Below, piece by piece: positions 37,494 through 45,903 of a stretch of DNA of 64,000 bases; the first letter of the stretch is position 1, and each line of letters starts with the position of its first letter. Under the pieces are notes generated by a model. That model ran no database searches. It was not told the origin of the DNA and was given only the letters and a program-made list of their open reading frames with translations. The stretch covers positions 1,240,001 to 1,304,000 of the forward strand of contig NZ_JAIRAU010000001.1 of NCBI RefSeq assembly GCF_020073745.1, written 5' to 3'. The DNA is from Nannocystis pusilla (GTDB taxonomy: Bacteria; Myxococcota_A; Polyangia; Nannocystales; Nannocystaceae). Both the position numbers and the translations under genes were made by a program.

Positions 37494-38000
37494 TCAGCCC
37501 GTGGGGCGCTGGCGCGACTCGGGTCGCAGGCGCTCGTCGACGTCGACGGCGCCGCAGGCTGCGAGCAGGCGGGCGACGTTGTCGGCGTCGATCTCTCGCG
37601 TGCGCACCGTGACGACCGCGCCGCCCTGGTTGAACGCGTCGGAGTACTTGCGCGCCTCGGGCTCGGGGACCCCGATCTTCACCAGCGCCTTCGCCAGCCA
37701 GTCGGGCTGATCGATCTCCTCCGAGCCGACGCTGCCGAGCGCGCCGAGCAGCGGCCCGGCTGCGAGCACAGGGCCGGCGTAGGGGACCGAGAAGGCGACG
37801 GAGCCGAGGATCGCGCTCAGCGCCCCGGCGGCGATCTGGCCGGCGTGCGGCGGCGCCTCGTGCAAGGTGGCGAGGTCGTTGGCGACCACGCTGATGTCGC
37901 TGCGGTCGTACTTGCGGAGGAGGAGGGCGTCGTGCGCATACTTGGCGTCGGCCGCCGTGTCGAACAGGGCGATCACCGTTTTCATGCCTATCGGGCTCAT
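37494..38000 (-). CDS. General-stress-type (YflT/DUF1269-like) protein
   Basis: 168 residues from ATG 38000 with AAAGG seven bases upstream (a second ATG at 37985 gives KTVIALFD as an alternative start). The N-terminal segment, KTVIALFDTAADAKYAHDALL then DRSDISVVANDLA, is the alpha/beta pattern of the YflT / DUF1269 heat-induced stress proteins. A Gly/Ala-rich hydrophobic central segment (GALSAILGSVAFSVPYAGPVLAAGPLLGALG) is the typical amphipathic or membrane-associating part. The C-terminal half (VKIGVPEPEARKYSDAF, GGAVVTVRTREIDADNVARLL) is a ferredoxin-like repeat. Role in stress, molecular function unknown. It is not coupled to the neighbours. Confidence 0.75.
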   Translation of the reverse strand: MSPIGMKTVIALFDTAADAKYAHDALLLRKYDRSDISVVANDLATLHEAPPHAGQIAAGALSAILGSVAFSVPYAGPVLAAGPLLGALGSVGSEEIDQPDWLAKALVKIGVPEPEARKYSDAFNQGGAVVTVRTREIDADNVARLLAACGAVDVDERLRPESRQRPTG

Positions 38001-38270
38001 CCGCGGGCCTTTCGTCGGGGGTGTCGGGATGATGGAGGTATGCGCGAGCCGGCCGGGAAGGCGAGCAGAGGCGTGGAACGTGCGGTGAAAGCAGGGCCCG
38101 GGGCGCCGAGCGCACGCAAACCGGCGGGCGCGGCCTTTGCTCGCTTCGCGGGCCGCGCCGAGAGCGAGAGCGGATTGTGCGCAGCACGCATGACGGCGAG
38201 CGGCCTCGACCGGATCGGGCAGGCGCTCCGCAGAGGCCGAGCGGTGCGATTGGATGGCGTCGAGCTCTCG

Positions 38271-39473
38271 CTACTGCTTCGCGGCGCAGGCCTTGCCCTT
38301 CTTGGCGATGGTGAAGCTCTGCGTGAAGCTCTGTCCGGCGTAGGTCGCCTCGAAGGACCAGGTCCCGGCGGGCGCGTCCGCCGGCAGCTGCCAGGATTTC
38401 CAGTAATAACCCTTCGCCAGGTGGCGAGACACGTTCAGTTGCCACTGGAGCGCGACGGTCGTGTCGGGCCGGCGTACGACCATCGTGGCGGGGGTGTCCG
38501 GCAGGAGGTCGCGGAAGAATGCGGTGAAGACGGCGAGGTCGCCGCGGCAGAACTGATGCTTGAGATGAGGCTCCTCGAGCTCCGGACAGGCCGGCATCTC
38601 GGGGGCAGCGGAGCCCGTCGTCAGCTTGACGATCGCCGGATCGTAGTAGGGGCGGGGCGACACCCAGCGGCTCTCGGTGATCGTGGGATTGCAGGCGCCG
38701 ACGAAGGGATCGATGACGTTGTTGGCGGCGTCGCGGACCTCGAAGTGCAGGTGCGGGCCGGTCGACACGCCCGAGCTGGCGACGACTCCGAGGCGCTCCC
38801 CGGCGGCGACGGGGTCGCCGACCCGCTTGCTCGTCACCGAGCCCGACTTCATATGATAATAGTACGAGGTCGAGCCGTCGACGTGCCTGAGCGCCACGAA
38901 GTTCGCCTTCGCGCCCGAGATCCACGAGCACCGCCGGTCGAAGTTCCCGTCCGCGCGGCTGACGATCGTCCCCGGCGCCGCGGCGAGGACCTCGATCTCC
39001 GAGGTCTCCACCTTGAGCCACGGGAACGGCCACGAGCTGATGTCGATACCGTGGTGCCCGTCGTAGCTGCGCTTGCCACAGGCCAGATCGAGGACCTCAC
39101 CAGGACCGGCGTGATCGACGTAGTTCGAGATCGCGTGGTACCCCGGATCCGCGCCGCCCGCCTGCCGCAGCGGCCACTCGAACCGGACCGCCGCCTGCCG
39201 CGGGCGCGCGCCGGAGGACATATCGTCCAGACCGAGCGCGGCTGTGTTGCGCGCCACGTCGGCGAACAAGACCGCATATTCCTCGGGGGTGATACACGGC
39301 TGCGAGGAGTCCTCGTCCGCGGCCCCGGGCTCCGCGAACACGACGAGTTCTTCCATGTCGCCGCCGGTCGTGTCATATGCGACGTCGGCGTCGGCGGGCT
39401 CGCAGGCGATCACGGCAAATTGCGCGAGTAGCAGGCCGATACGGCAATAGCGGTCGTTTCGTCGGCTCGACAT
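38271..39473 (-). CDS. M23 peptidase lipoprotein
   Basis: 400 residues from ATG 39473; GGAGAA lies upstream, and upstream in-frame sequence is not protein-like. The signal peptide ends in AVIAC (lipobox). After a spacer, residues about 150-260 form a LytM/M23 zinc metallopeptidase domain: the first His and Asp in DGHHGIDISS, the second motif GPHLHFEV with HxH, and an intermediate YYYHMKSGSV. All four expected residues are visible, so the domain should be an active peptidoglycan endopeptidase. The last ~130 residues are an Ig-like or beta-rich domain (TWSFEATYAGQSFTQSF). It is anchored to the membrane as a lipoprotein. Confidence 0.88.
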   Translation of the reverse strand: MSSRRNDRYCRIGLLLAQFAVIACEPADADVAYDTTGGDMEELVVFAEPGAADEDSSQPCITPEEYAVLFADVARNTAALGLDDMSSGARPRQAAVRFEWPLRQAGGADPGYHAISNYVDHAGPGEVLDLACGKRSYDGHHGIDISSWPFPWLKVETSEIEVLAAAPGTIVSRADGNFDRRCSWISGAKANFVALRHVDGSTSYYYHMKSGSVTSKRVGDPVAAGERLGVVASSGVSTGPHLHFEVRDAANNVIDPFVGACNPTITESRWVSPRPYYDPAIVKLTTGSAAPEMPACPELEEPHLKHQFCRGDLAVFTAFFRDLLPDTPATMVVRRPDTTVALQWQLNVSRHLAKGYYWKSWQLPADAPAGTWSFEATYAGQSFTQSFTIAKKGKACAAKQ

Positions 39474-39792
39474 GATGTTCTCCTGATAGAGCCGGTCGCG
39501 CGCGATAGATGGCCGACCGGGGAGGGGAAAGGTAGGACAGGGCCCGCGCTGACGATCACCGAGAGTCTCTCGCCACGATTCGTGGCTGTCGGCCGCCAGG
39601 GACGCGGATCCTGCCGCATCGGTATTCGTAAACCGATCGCGGCGCGGCGGCCGGTGATCCGGGCCGTCCGTCAAAGTTCACGTGGTGACGGTGTGGTCGA
39701 CGTTACAATCGTAGGAGCCGGAGATGAGAAGCTGCGCAGAATGTGGGATGTCCGCGCCTGCGGCGGGTAGCGTGTAGCGACATCGCTGACCG
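39474..39792. other. Intergenic region with small inverted repeat
   Basis: About 320 bases with no clear gene. It contains an inverted repeat with 6-base arms, ATCGGT at 39618 and ACCGAT at 39632-39637, with eight bases between them; it might be a regulator site for the peptidase gene. Only short, Arg-rich frames cross it. Confidence 0.5.
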
Positions 39793-40227
39793 CTACCTGG
39801 ATGTGTTGTGCAGGACATGCTCCGAAGGGCACGACGGGCAGCGCAGGGCGAGGATCGGGCAGAACGAGACGTGGTTGCCCTCGAGCGAGCGCACGGTCAG
39901 CTTGATCTCGGCGCCCTTGAGCGCGGTGACTTTGACGGAATGAATGGCGGTCGACATGCCGGGGGCGGCTACAGCACCCCGCGAAGCACGGGGGCATCGC
40001 GAGGTACGAAACCGGCGTGTCGGAACGCGAGCATCCACGCGACGTTTGCCGCGATGACGGCGAGCACGAGCGCGTTGCGCTTGGACACACGACCGGTTTA
40101 CACGGCGGCCACCGCTGTCGCAACCGGTCACTTGTCGGTCCGGAGGAGGGCACGAGGCGAAGCAGGACGCGAATAGGCACGCGCCGACGATCACGACCAT
40201 GCCGAGCAGGCCGCCGCCAGCCTTCAC
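39793..40227 (-). CDS. Small-ORF region of unclear coding frame
   Basis: A frame of 144 codons starts with GTG 40227, overlapping the stop of the upstream membrane gene (GTGA). It opens with a hydrophobic lipoprotein-like segment (GGLLGMVVIVGACLFASC) but then runs Arg-rich, as shadow frames do, before ending in a protein-like stretch (from ATG 39957: MSTAIHSVKVTALKGAEIK, then EGNHVSFCPILALRC). In another frame, GTG 40088 to TAG 39969 encodes a neat 39-residue single-helix protein, VSKRNALVLAVIAANVAWML, then FRHAGFVPRDAPVLRGVL. The likeliest reading is two or three small genes with a frameshift, or a decayed operon tail. None is firmly recognised. A repeat unit (39813) interrupts the last frame. 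Confidence 0.35.
   Translation of the reverse strand: MKAGGGLLGMVVIVGACLFASCFASCPPPDRQVTGCDSGGRRVNRSCVQAQRARARRHRGKRRVDARVPTRRFRTSRCPRASRGAVAAPGMSTAIHSVKVTALKGAEIKLTVRSLEGNHVSFCPILALRCPSCPSEHVLHNTSR
39813..39836. repeat. Palindromic repeat, two units
   Basis: GGACATGCTC, then CGAA, then GGGCACGACG. It lies within the end of the small-ORF region and supplies its last residues, which suggests that the frame was truncated or altered by the repeat. Confidence 0.65.
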
Positions 40228-40724
40228 CGCCGGTCCGGGAGTGCCGGATTCGCCGACCGCATTCCCAAGCGCGCACGGCTCGAAGTCACCCCAGCGCCGG
40301 TAAGGAGCGCGGTCAGGGCCAGCGTGCCGCAAAGCGCCGGTACTGGACTCCAGGCCACCGCTATCCATATCAGCAGCAGGCTGCTGACGATTCCAATGCA
40401 GGCGAGCCAGATCCAGTCATGGGGCCGGAGTGCCTCGGATGATGGCAGCGGCCGCGCCCCTCCGCGAAGGAGCTCCCGGCGCACTCGTCGCTCGACGAGT
40501 CCACAGAACAATTGTGCGGACAGGAGGCCATATAGAGGCAAGAGCCACGGGACGTCCAGCCACATGCAGAGAAATATAACCAGCAGTGACTCGGGCACGG
40601 AGACCGCCAGGAGGAGCGGCATGACGAGGCGTTGCCGTTCCCAGTCGTTCCAGAACCTCCACGTCGGCAGAAAGCCAAGGGGCTGTCTGCGAGACAGATG
40701 ATGATTTGCGGGGCGCTCGGGCAC
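40224..40724 (-). CDS. Small membrane protein, cassette 1
   Basis: 166 residues from a GTG at 40724, two bases after the stop of the secreted-protein gene. After an N-terminal FLPTWRFWNDWERQ segment come hydrophobic helices (LVMPLLLAVSVPESLLVIFLCMWL, WLLPLYGLLSAQLFCGLVER), a basic turn (RRVRRELLRGGARPLPSSEALR), and two further helices (WIWLACIGIVSSLLLIWIAV, CGTLALTALLTGAG). It is homologous to the second-cassette protein at 54364: both have (L/I)PT--FW, then ER--RR-L-R, then LP--SE--R at the same spacing. I know no named family. It is coupled to the preceding secreted protein, and its base composition is visibly lower in GC than its neighbours. Confidence 0.7.
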   Translation of the reverse strand: MPERPANHHLSRRQPLGFLPTWRFWNDWERQRLVMPLLLAVSVPESLLVIFLCMWLDVPWLLPLYGLLSAQLFCGLVERRVRRELLRGGARPLPSSEALRPHDWIWLACIGIVSSLLLIWIAVAWSPVPALCGTLALTALLTGAGVTSSRARLGMRSANPALPDRR

Positions 40725-40726
40725 GA

Positions 40727-41521
40727 CTAGTCCTCGCAGGAGAACACCGCGCAGCCGACTGCGGTGACGATCATGTCGCCGCAAATGACGCTTTCTTTGA
40801 CGCACGGGGGCGCAAGCGTTGGAAACCAGGTCGCTGCGAGCGTGCACGTCACGGCAGAGGTTCCGCAAGCTGCCCCCATCGCGAGGATGCTCTTGGTGCC
40901 GCGCGGATCTGGCACCACGGCCGTAAGCATGAGCTTGGCCATCGATTGGGCCTCGGTGCCGCCAGTCGTGCCGGCGAGCGCGAACATCAAGACATGGGCG
41001 TCAGACCAGCCTGTAGACGTGGAGAGAACGGGCTCAAACTCGGCGTTCAGAAGCCGTGCATCTCCGGATTCGGCGACGACTGCGCCGGACAAGTCGAGCT
41101 CCACGAAGGCCGATTCGCTGGGCGTCTCGGCGGCGAACAGGGTGGACCCCGTGAGAGGCTCGGCGCCGAAATCATCGACGATGGAGACGCGGGACACAGT
41201 GCCGATCTCGGGGTATCTGCCGACGAGCTCCAAGATTGCCCGCCCGTTCTCGTGGTTGAAGTTGATGTGCAGGGTGCCGCCCGCCGCCTCGGCGAACTCG
41301 AGCGCGACATGGTGGTCGGTGCATCTGGCCTTGAATCGAGCTGTGCCCTTGGTGCCGCTGAGCGCCTGACCGTCCATGTCGACGGAATAGCCGTGGCTCA
41401 TCGCTGAGTCCAAGAGTCGGGACAGAGCCACACCGCACGGCGGTGTCGGTGCGGGAATTTCGCCGGAGGCGGCAGTCGGTTCCAGGAGTAAGAAGGAGAG
41501 GATGGAGACGCCGAGCGACAT
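40727..41521 (-). CDS. Secreted protein, cassette 1
   Basis: 264 residues from ATG 41521, chosen for AAGGGCGAG at the right distance and the signal peptide MSLGVSILSFLLLEPTAASG. The mature protein is beta-rich (VDMDGQALSGTKGTARFKAR, ELVGRYPEIGTVSRVSIVDD) and has Cys in its N- and C-terminal parts; it ends with a hydrophobic Cys-containing tail (GDMIVTAVGCAVFSCED). No family is recognised. It is the first gene of a two-gene unit with the membrane protein at 40224. GC content appears lower than the flanks, which with the neighbouring gene remnant suggests a separate origin. Confidence 0.6.
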   Translation of the reverse strand: MSLGVSILSFLLLEPTAASGEIPAPTPPCGVALSRLLDSAMSHGYSVDMDGQALSGTKGTARFKARCTDHHVALEFAEAAGGTLHINFNHENGRAILELVGRYPEIGTVSRVSIVDDFGAEPLTGSTLFAAETPSESAFVELDLSGAVVAESGDARLLNAEFEPVLSTSTGWSDAHVLMFALAGTTGGTEAQSMAKLMLTAVVPDPRGTKSILAMGAACGTSAVTCTLAATWFPTLAPPCVKESVICGDMIVTAVGCAVFSCED

Positions 41522-41763
41522 CTCGCCCTTGTACGAAATGGAACCGGGCGGACACACCGCACGGCAAGCTGAAGCCTAAGGGTGCTTCTGCGGAAGATGG
41601 TGGGGATCAACGCAGGAACATGCGCGGGCGGCGACAGGATACCAGCGGGCGACGGTGCGGCGACGCTTCACAGGTGATGCGCTGCGCTCGCAGCCCCTCG
41701 ACATGTGCCCGTCGCCGATGCGGGGTCGACGACTGAATATCAAGCGTCATCACGTTTCGCGTG

Positions 41764-41860
41764 TGTACCTCGGCGAGGTGCTACTTCCCGTACCGTCACG
41801 CCGCGAGTCTCGACGTGCCCGCGTTCGGACGTCCGTTCGACGGGGCGACAGACTCTGGCC
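41764..41860 (+). pseudogene. Remnant of the VWA-like lipoprotein gene (3' part)
   Basis: The reading frame MCTSARCYFPYRHAASLDVP, AFGRPFDGATD (41761 on) closely matches the C-terminal end of the intact gene at 41973-43037, CTLTKYYFPYHHIESLNVP, AFGPAFDVATD. Counting the 75 bases 41779-41853 against 42924-42998, I find about 60 identical. Only ~30 codons survive; the 5' part of this copy is missing and the 3' end has decayed. It shows that a second copy of the lipoprotein gene once stood in tandem before the intact one. Confidence 0.8.
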
Positions 41861-41972
41861 GACAGGGGCGAGCGCGGGGAGGCGACCGTCGTGCGAGCCG
41901 CGCGAGCGAGCCCCGGTTCTGTTTTGTATCCAGGGTTGCGCGTATCCGCGCCCTCGCGCTAGCCTCCGAGAG

Positions 41973-43037
41973 ATGTCGACGCCTCGACTTCTTTGCCTGT
42001 ACATGCTCGCGGCCTGCCAGGGTCCGGGAGCGGCTGCGTCGTCCTCGTTCGGGACGTCGATCGCGACGACGCTGCCGAGCACGACCGACGCAGGGAGCAC
42101 GAGCGACGCGGCGGCGTCCGCGAGTTCGTCCGGCACGACGACGGCGACAGGCAGCAGCGGAGAGGACAGCGTCGCGAGCGTCGCGGGCTCGACGACGCTC
42201 GTGCTCGACGTCGGCACGGAGCAGGACGTCGAGAGCCCGCAGCCGGCGGGTTGCAAGGGGAAGATCGACTTCCTGTTCGTGATCTCGCGCGACCAGGTCA
42301 TGGCGGAGGGGCAGGCGAAGCTCGTCGCTGCGTTCCCGGACTTCGTCGAGACGATCGAGACGAAGTTCGCCGAGTTCGACTACCACATCATGGTTGTGGA
42401 CGCGGATAATCACTGGGGCTGGCCGACGTGTACTGCGCAGTGTCCGGAACTGGAGGGCCTGTGCGGGACGATGGACTATCCATGCGATCACGCCCCGTCC
42501 GCGTGCGATGGGGATATGGGCGCAGGCACGATCTTCAACGCCGGGCTCAACGCGCCGAACAAGCCGTGCGAGCTGGCGAGCGGGCGCCGCTACATCGAGA
42601 AGGGTCAGCCCGAGTTGGTCGAGACCTTCACCTGTCTCGCGCAGGTCGGCACCTCGGGGTACAACCGCCTCGGGGATGCGGTGGCGGCTGCGGTGAGCTC
42701 CGCGATGACGGAGTCTGGGGCTTGCAACGAGGGTTTTTTGCGAGACGACGCGCTTCTCATGGTGACGATCATCGGACCGCCGGATCAGGATTCGCTGGGC
42801 AAGCCGAAGGAGTGGGCGCAAGCCTTGCTGGACGCGAAGCACGGGGACGCGGACTCCGTGGTGATGTTCCGGATCTGCGACGCCACGTGTCCCGTCTATG
42901 ATGCGGCCTGCACGTTGACGAAGTACTACTTCCCGTACCACCACATCGAGAGCCTCAACGTGCCGGCGTTCGGACCCGCGTTCGATGTGGCGACCGACCT
43001 GGTCGAGACGGCGTGCTCGGCCTTCATCCCCGGTTGA
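41973..43037 (+). CDS. VWA-like lipoprotein with altered MIDAS
   Basis: 354 residues. Signal peptide with lipobox (LYMLAAC), then a Ser/Thr-rich linker (residues about 25-85), then a von Willebrand A-like domain with several Cys. The first strand, KIDFLFVISRDQVMAEGQAKL, corresponds to the strand that normally ends in the MIDAS motif D-x-S-x-S (as in DILFVIDNSGSM). Here it reads VISRDQVM, so the metal site is probably lost. Later conserved features are FAEFDYHIMVVDAD and LLMVTIIGPPDQDS. Surface lipoproteins with VWA domains are common in myxobacteria and often mediate adhesion or protein contacts. It is convergent, at a distance of two bases, with the next lipoprotein gene. Confidence 0.8.
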   Translation: MSTPRLLCLYMLAACQGPGAAASSSFGTSIATTLPSTTDAGSTSDAAASASSSGTTTATGSSGEDSVASVAGSTTLVLDVGTEQDVESPQPAGCKGKIDFLFVISRDQVMAEGQAKLVAAFPDFVETIETKFAEFDYHIMVVDADNHWGWPTCTAQCPELEGLCGTMDYPCDHAPSACDGDMGAGTIFNAGLNAPNKPCELASGRRYIEKGQPELVETFTCLAQVGTSGYNRLGDAVAAAVSSAMTESGACNEGFLRDDALLMVTIIGPPDQDSLGKPKEWAQALLDAKHGDADSVVMFRICDATCPVYDAACTLTKYYFPYHHIESLNVPAFGPAFDVATDLVETACSAFIPG

Positions 43038-43039
43038 AG

Positions 43040-44662
43040 CTAGCCGCCGATGTAGGCGATCGCGGGGTAGCCCAGCGCACCCATGCCGCCGGCGATCACA
43101 TGCCCATAGGGACCAACGGCGACGGCGTATGCGATCTGCAACGTCACGGCGTCGCTGTGCTCGGCCGTCCAAAGCGGCTGGTTGCTCCCCGGGATCCACG
43201 CCTGAGCCCAGAAGATGGTGGACAGGGGATCGGTCTCGCGAGCTCCCACCACCACGGCGTAACCCGCAGGGTGCCATGCGACGGCATGCGGGCGTTTGAT
43301 GCCGAGCCCCAGTGACACGGGCCACTCGAAGCCCATGCCCGGGGTGAACATCCGCAGCGCCCCCTCGGCCTCGCAGATGTCGCCGCAAGTGTAGGCACTG
43401 AGGATGAGGCGCCCCTGATCGTCCAGGGCCACGCCGGTCGCACCACTCTGCGTGCCCGGCCCCGCCGGTGCCACGGTCCAGGTCGGCTGAAGCGCGTCGG
43501 CCGCGAGCTCGAGCACGAACAAGCGGCTGCGCTCAGGTTGCATGTCGCCGTCGTGACGTCCCTTGGCTTCGCCGACGAGCGCGAGCTCGTCGCCGACGAA
43601 CACGCAGTCTCGCGCCGTCTCGTCGATGGCGTGCTCCATGGTCGCCACGTAGTCGAACGCCTTGACGAGGCCCGGCGCGTTCGGGCGGAAGATCGCCACG
43701 AACGCGTCGAGGTCGAGGGTCGGCTGCGGGCGTGCGCCGCAGACCGCGACCATCTCCGGGTGGATCGCCAGCGCGTACGCGTCCTCCTTCGCGATGCCCT
43801 GGCCGATGTGCTCGAGCGGGCTGCCCCAGCTCGTCAGCTTGCCGAGCGTCCAGCGGGTGTCGTTGTTGTCGGTGCGGCTCGCGAGCGTGAAGATCTCCCC
43901 CGTCGGGGCGACCTTCATGTCGATCGCCGCGCACGTCGTGTCGGGCAGCGGGACGACCAGGTCGTCGTCGCTCCACGCGCCCGCGAGGTCGCGCCGGCGC
44001 AGGTAGCAGCGCGGCTGGTTGGCCGGGTAGTAGGTCCCGAATTCCAGCACGTCGCCGGCGGGGGTGACCGCGAGCGCGGCGATCGAGCCCTTGCCGATCA
44101 GCCCCGCGCTCTCCCAGAACAGCTCGGTGCCGGGCTCCGGTAGCGCGACCGTGAACGGGACGACGAGCGGCTCGCTCTCGAGCTCGGCGCGCCAGGCCGT
44201 GAAGATCGCCGAATGTGTCCCATTGGCCAGGCCCGAGACCATCACGATCTCGCCGGCGAAGGTGCCCGAGCCCAGGGCGGTGAGCTCGAGCGGCGCCTCG
44301 TCGTCCACTTGCATGCGGACGCCGTCGGCGTGCTCGGTGGCGATGCTCACCGCGATCGCTCCGCCGCTCGCGAGCGGATCGGGGCCGAAGATGTGTCCGA
44401 CGATGAGCGGATCGAGCAGGGCTCCCGTGGTGCCGGCGGTGTCGGTGACGGCGTCGGTGCTCGTCGGGTCCGGGTCGATCGTCGTCGTCAGGATGCCGCC
44501 TCCGCTGCCGGTGGTGAGCGAGGGCCACTCGCCGCTGCTGGTCGACGAGTCGGCCGCGGTGGCGGAGCTGCCCGGTTTGGGGAAGTCCTTCCAGGCGGGA
44601 GCGTCGAGGCAGCCGCTCGGCGCGAGGGCGGCGAGAAGGACGGCGAGGCGAGCGTTCGTCAT
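43040..44662 (-). CDS. Beta-propeller-like lipoprotein with Thr-rich linker
   Basis: 540 residues. Signal peptide with lipobox (LAPSGC), Ser/Thr linker (residues ~28-80, including ATAADSSTSSGEW and TTTIDPDPTSTD), then a domain of about 450 residues. An N-terminal Ig-like part (VRMQVDDEAPLELTALGSGTF) precedes repeated beta-sheet units with Trp and DDQGRLILSA-type blades (AVTPAGDVLEFG, KVAPTGEIFTLAS, ALDDQGRLILSAY), as in NHL or SBBP-type beta-propellers. The role is unknown, but the architecture matches a cell-surface lipoprotein. The convergent VWA-like gene ends two bases away. Confidence 0.75.
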   Translation of the reverse strand: MTNARLAVLLAALAPSGCLDAPAWKDFPKPGSSATAADSSTSSGEWPSLTTGSGGGILTTTIDPDPTSTDAVTDTAGTTGALLDPLIVGHIFGPDPLASGGAIAVSIATEHADGVRMQVDDEAPLELTALGSGTFAGEIVMVSGLANGTHSAIFTAWRAELESEPLVVPFTVALPEPGTELFWESAGLIGKGSIAALAVTPAGDVLEFGTYYPANQPRCYLRRRDLAGAWSDDDLVVPLPDTTCAAIDMKVAPTGEIFTLASRTDNNDTRWTLGKLTSWGSPLEHIGQGIAKEDAYALAIHPEMVAVCGARPQPTLDLDAFVAIFRPNAPGLVKAFDYVATMEHAIDETARDCVFVGDELALVGEAKGRHDGDMQPERSRLFVLELAADALQPTWTVAPAGPGTQSGATGVALDDQGRLILSAYTCGDICEAEGALRMFTPGMGFEWPVSLGLGIKRPHAVAWHPAGYAVVVGARETDPLSTIFWAQAWIPGSNQPLWTAEHSDAVTLQIAYAVAVGPYGHVIAGGMGALGYPAIAYIGG

Positions 44663-44696
44663 GAACTTGTCCTCCTTTGTTCTCTTCCTCTTCTTT

Positions 44697-45821
44697 TTAA
44701 AAGTGGCCGCGGAGCGTGAGGCCGGCGCCGGTCGGGCTGGCCCAGGGCGCGGCGGCGGTGGTCGTGCGGCGCTGTTTCACCGCCAGCAGCGTGATGCCGG
44801 TGACGAGCCCGACGAGCGCGACGGACCCGGTGGCCCAGGCGGCCGCGGTGAGGCGCTGGTGGCTCTGGTTGAGGCTGTATGCCTCCGCGTACTCCGCGGG
44901 GGTCGACTCTCCGCGCGCCTCGGCGAGGCTCGCCAGGCCGGCGATCTGCCCTGCTGCCTGACCTCGATAGTGGAGGCTCACGCCGAGCGCCGCCCCCGCC
45001 GCCGCTGCCACCGACAACGAGGCGATTCCGCCGCGGGCGCGGGCCGTCAGACCGCGGTCGTCCTCACGCTGCGACGGCACCGCCGGCGAAGTGTCGCGGA
45101 CCGGACGCGCGGGTCCCTCGGCTCGCGCGTTCTCGCCGGTCTCTTCGGACATGTCGCTTGGAGCATGTCCCACGGGTCGTCCTCCGACCGCGACGAGATC
45201 GTCCTGCGCGGGCGGCGGTGGTGCCGCCGCGGGCTCGGCGGTGCCCGGCTGGCCCGTGGGGGCCGGCTCGGGCGTCGCCGCGGAGCTCTCGGTCGCGGGC
45301 GCCGGCGAGACGGCGGTCTCGGTCGAGCTCGCCGGCGAGCGCGACGCGAGGGCGGGCCGGGGCGTGGTCTTCGCGCACTGCTTCTCGCCGCCGCCCGCCG
45401 CCAGCAGCTTCGCGGTCACCTTGGCCAGGCGCGCCGCGGTCGAGGCGTCGTCGGCGAGGCCCGGGTCTCGTTCGACGCGACGGAGCAGACGGCGGGCGCG
45501 GCACAGGTTCGTCACCTTGCCCTCGCCCTCGTATACGCCGTGGAGGCCGCGGATGGCGAAGAAGGCCATCAAGCGGCGCTGCGACGGCTCGAGGTCCCGG
45601 CGCTCGAAGCCTCGCTCCGCCGCGTCGGCGAGCGCCTGGTAGCTCTTCTGCGCGGCGAGGTCGGAGACGAGCGCCTCGAGATCCTCGAAGCGCTGGGGGA
45701 GGCGGGCAGGAGCGGGGCCGAGGGCCAGCGCCGCCGAGACGAGGACGCCGAGAGCAGTGCTCACCCTCGCTGAGTACCACGAGCGCAGCCGGGTCAGGTA
45801 CTCCAGGTGAGCGGCGGCCAT
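44697..45821 (-). CDS. Membrane protein with periplasmic or cytoplasmic helical part, kinase neighbour
   Basis: 374 residues from ATG 45821 (a GTG at 45764 is an alternative that removes 19 residues). The N-terminal ~20 hydrophobic residues (VSTALGVLVSAALALGPAPA) resemble a signal or anchor. Residues about 40-140 form a helical domain with TPR-like spacing (FEDLEALVSDLAAQKSYQALADAAERGFERRDLEPSQRRL). A long Pro/Ala/Ser-rich stretch (about 150-245) follows, then two membrane helices (ASLSVAAAAGAALGVSLHYR, and AAWATGSVALVGLVTGITLL) and a tail. A repeat unit (45147) lies in the low-complexity stretch. The divergent kinase gene across the array at 45904-46465 suggests a functional pairing. I recognise no named family. 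Confidence 0.6.
   Translation of the reverse strand: MAAAHLEYLTRLRSWYSARVSTALGVLVSAALALGPAPARLPQRFEDLEALVSDLAAQKSYQALADAAERGFERRDLEPSQRRLMAFFAIRGLHGVYEGEGKVTNLCRARRLLRRVERDPGLADDASTAARLAKVTAKLLAAGGGEKQCAKTTPRPALASRSPASSTETAVSPAPATESSAATPEPAPTGQPGTAEPAAAPPPPAQDDLVAVGGRPVGHAPSDMSEETGENARAEGPARPVRDTSPAVPSQREDDRGLTARARGGIASLSVAAAAGAALGVSLHYRGQAAGQIAGLASLAEARGESTPAEYAEAYSLNQSHQRLTAAAWATGSVALVGLVTGITLLAVKQRRTTTAAAPWASPTGAGLTLRGHF
45147..45170. repeat. Palindromic repeat inside a coding region
   Basis: GGACATGTCG, then CTTG, then GAGCATGTCC: a perfect 14-base-period pair inside the low-complexity linker of the 44697-45821 gene. The translation (minus strand) contains GHAPSDMSEETG. It shows that copies can be tolerated in flexible coding regions. 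Confidence 0.8.
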
Positions 45822-45903
45822 GTTTACATCGATCCGTCAAGTCGCCGAACGCCGTGATGCGGCGGTGTCCGCGTCGCTCCGTGTCGACATTCGCCGGGGC
45901 CCA

